DNA of 64,000 nucleotides from contig CM055109.1 of assembly GCA_029204225.1 (NCBI GenBank), forward strand, positions 37,048,991 to 37,112,990, given 5' to 3'. The position numbers were made by a program, and so were the translations under genes. This document shows positions 63,402 through 64,000 of the stretch, piece after piece. Source of the stretch: Diphasiastrum complanatum (Eukaryota > Streptophyta > Lycopodiopsida > Lycopodiales > Lycopodiaceae). The stretch's first letter is position 1; each line of letters starts with the position of its first letter. Below the pieces are notes generated by a model. It worked only from the letters and a program-made list of their open reading frames with translations. It was not told the origin of the DNA and ran no database searches.

Positions 63402-64000
63402 CTCCTCCTAAAAATGTATCTAATGTGGATCAAGAATTGATCTTGAGATAAGACCAAGATTAGATCTATGCTTTGAGAAGGCACTTTTGCAAAGTGGCTT
63501 TGTGAGAAGATCAGCAATACACGAAGATGTGTCGACATGTTCCAAGTTGATTTCACCTCCAATGAGCTTTTTCCTTACAAAATGGTGTGCCACTTCTATA
63601 TGCTTGCTTCTTGCATGAAAAATAGGATTGTTTGCAAGAGCTTGTGCCGATATGTTGTCACATTTGATCAAGGGAAGATCATCCTCTTTGATGCACTTTA
63701 GCTCCATGATTAACCTCTTGATCCAAAGCACCTCTTTAGTTGTTGTAGTGAGTGCTTTGTACTCGGCCTCACAAGATGAGGATATGGTATCTTGCTTCTT
63801 TGAAAGCCAAGAAACAAAATTGCCTCCAAGAAAGATAGTATATGCATTAATGGACTTATGATCCATTTTATCACTTGCACAATCGGAATTTGAATAGCCA
63901 ACAATGGTTAGATCTTCATTCTTGTACAATAAACCATAATCTTGAGTAGAAGATACATATCTTAGAACTCTCTTGGCCATCTTCCAATGTTGGACCTTGG
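63402..64000 (-). mobile_element. Copia element E, RNase H end (continues past the window)
   Basis: One open frame from the window end to a stop at 63420 reads MAKRVLRYVSSTQDYGLLYK, YSNSDCASDKMDHKS, NFVSWLSKKQDTISSSCEAE, HARSKHIEVAHHFVRKK and CIADLLTKPLCKSAF. This is a clean Copia RNase H with no break in the visible 186 codons, so it may belong to a young element. It differs in sequence from elements B, C and D. Confidence 0.9.

Overview
This window looks like nuclear DNA of a land plant, most likely a fern (moderate confidence). Two real gene loci can be supported. One is an intron-containing DYW-class PPR gene (+ strand, about 2.0-5.6 kb). The other is a 13-exon boron exporter of the BOR family (- strand, about 40.1-45.9 kb). 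Both show normal plant GT-AG introns with matching phases, and both carry a reading-frame break in the given sequence. The fern assignment rests on the PPR type, on the very repeat-rich setting and on a Penelope-like reverse transcriptase of a kind uncommon in flowering plants. It is inference, because no single marker is decisive.

Almost everything else is mobile-element debris and tandem repeats. From left to right: LTR fragments (0.5-1.55 kb); the PPR gene; a decayed gag region on the - strand (5.65-8.2 kb); an 18-bp minisatellite (8.2-8.76 kb); GC-rich foldbacks (10.9-11.1 kb); a + strand Copia 5' LTR, primer site, gag and protease (12.6-14.74 kb); a second block of the 18-bp minisatellite (14.87-15.6 kb); a - strand gag-only LTR element with a 151-bp tandem-repeat leader and a tRNA-Asp-type primer site (17.3-22.46 kb); another LTR with primer site (24.87-25.37 kb); a Penelope-like region with direct repeats and CT tracts (25.4-32.85 kb), into which a Copia RNase H fragment is embedded; a Ty3 gag fragment (33.69-34.19 kb); and a - strand Copia element (35.7-39.1 kb).

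Right of the boron transporter lies a compound array of (GA)n tracts alternating with a unique unit of about 120 bp (49.08-56.46 kb). A nearly complete - strand Copia element (49.76-55.26 kb) sits inside it. Then come a + strand Copia fragment split by a solo LTR with a recognisable target duplication (56.5-58.3 kb), a Ty3/Gypsy RNase H-integrase fragment (58.75-59.64 kb), a foldback (60.64-60.78 kb), and a further LTR copy into which yet another Copia element (62.79 kb to the window end) has inserted.

One LTR family (called LTR1 here) recurs at about 1.0-1.55, 35.7-35.9, 49.76-50.23, 54.64-55.25, 57.22-58.17 and 62.17-62.79 kb and ties the Copia copies together. The most interesting leads are the Penelope-like locus with its repeat organisation, the PPR gene with two OSB-type PDF motifs on a duplicated exon pair, the cluster of TTCnnGAA sites upstream of a TATA box in a Copia LTR, the gag-only element with unusual zinc knuckles, and the repeated RRxS motif in the boron transporter tail.
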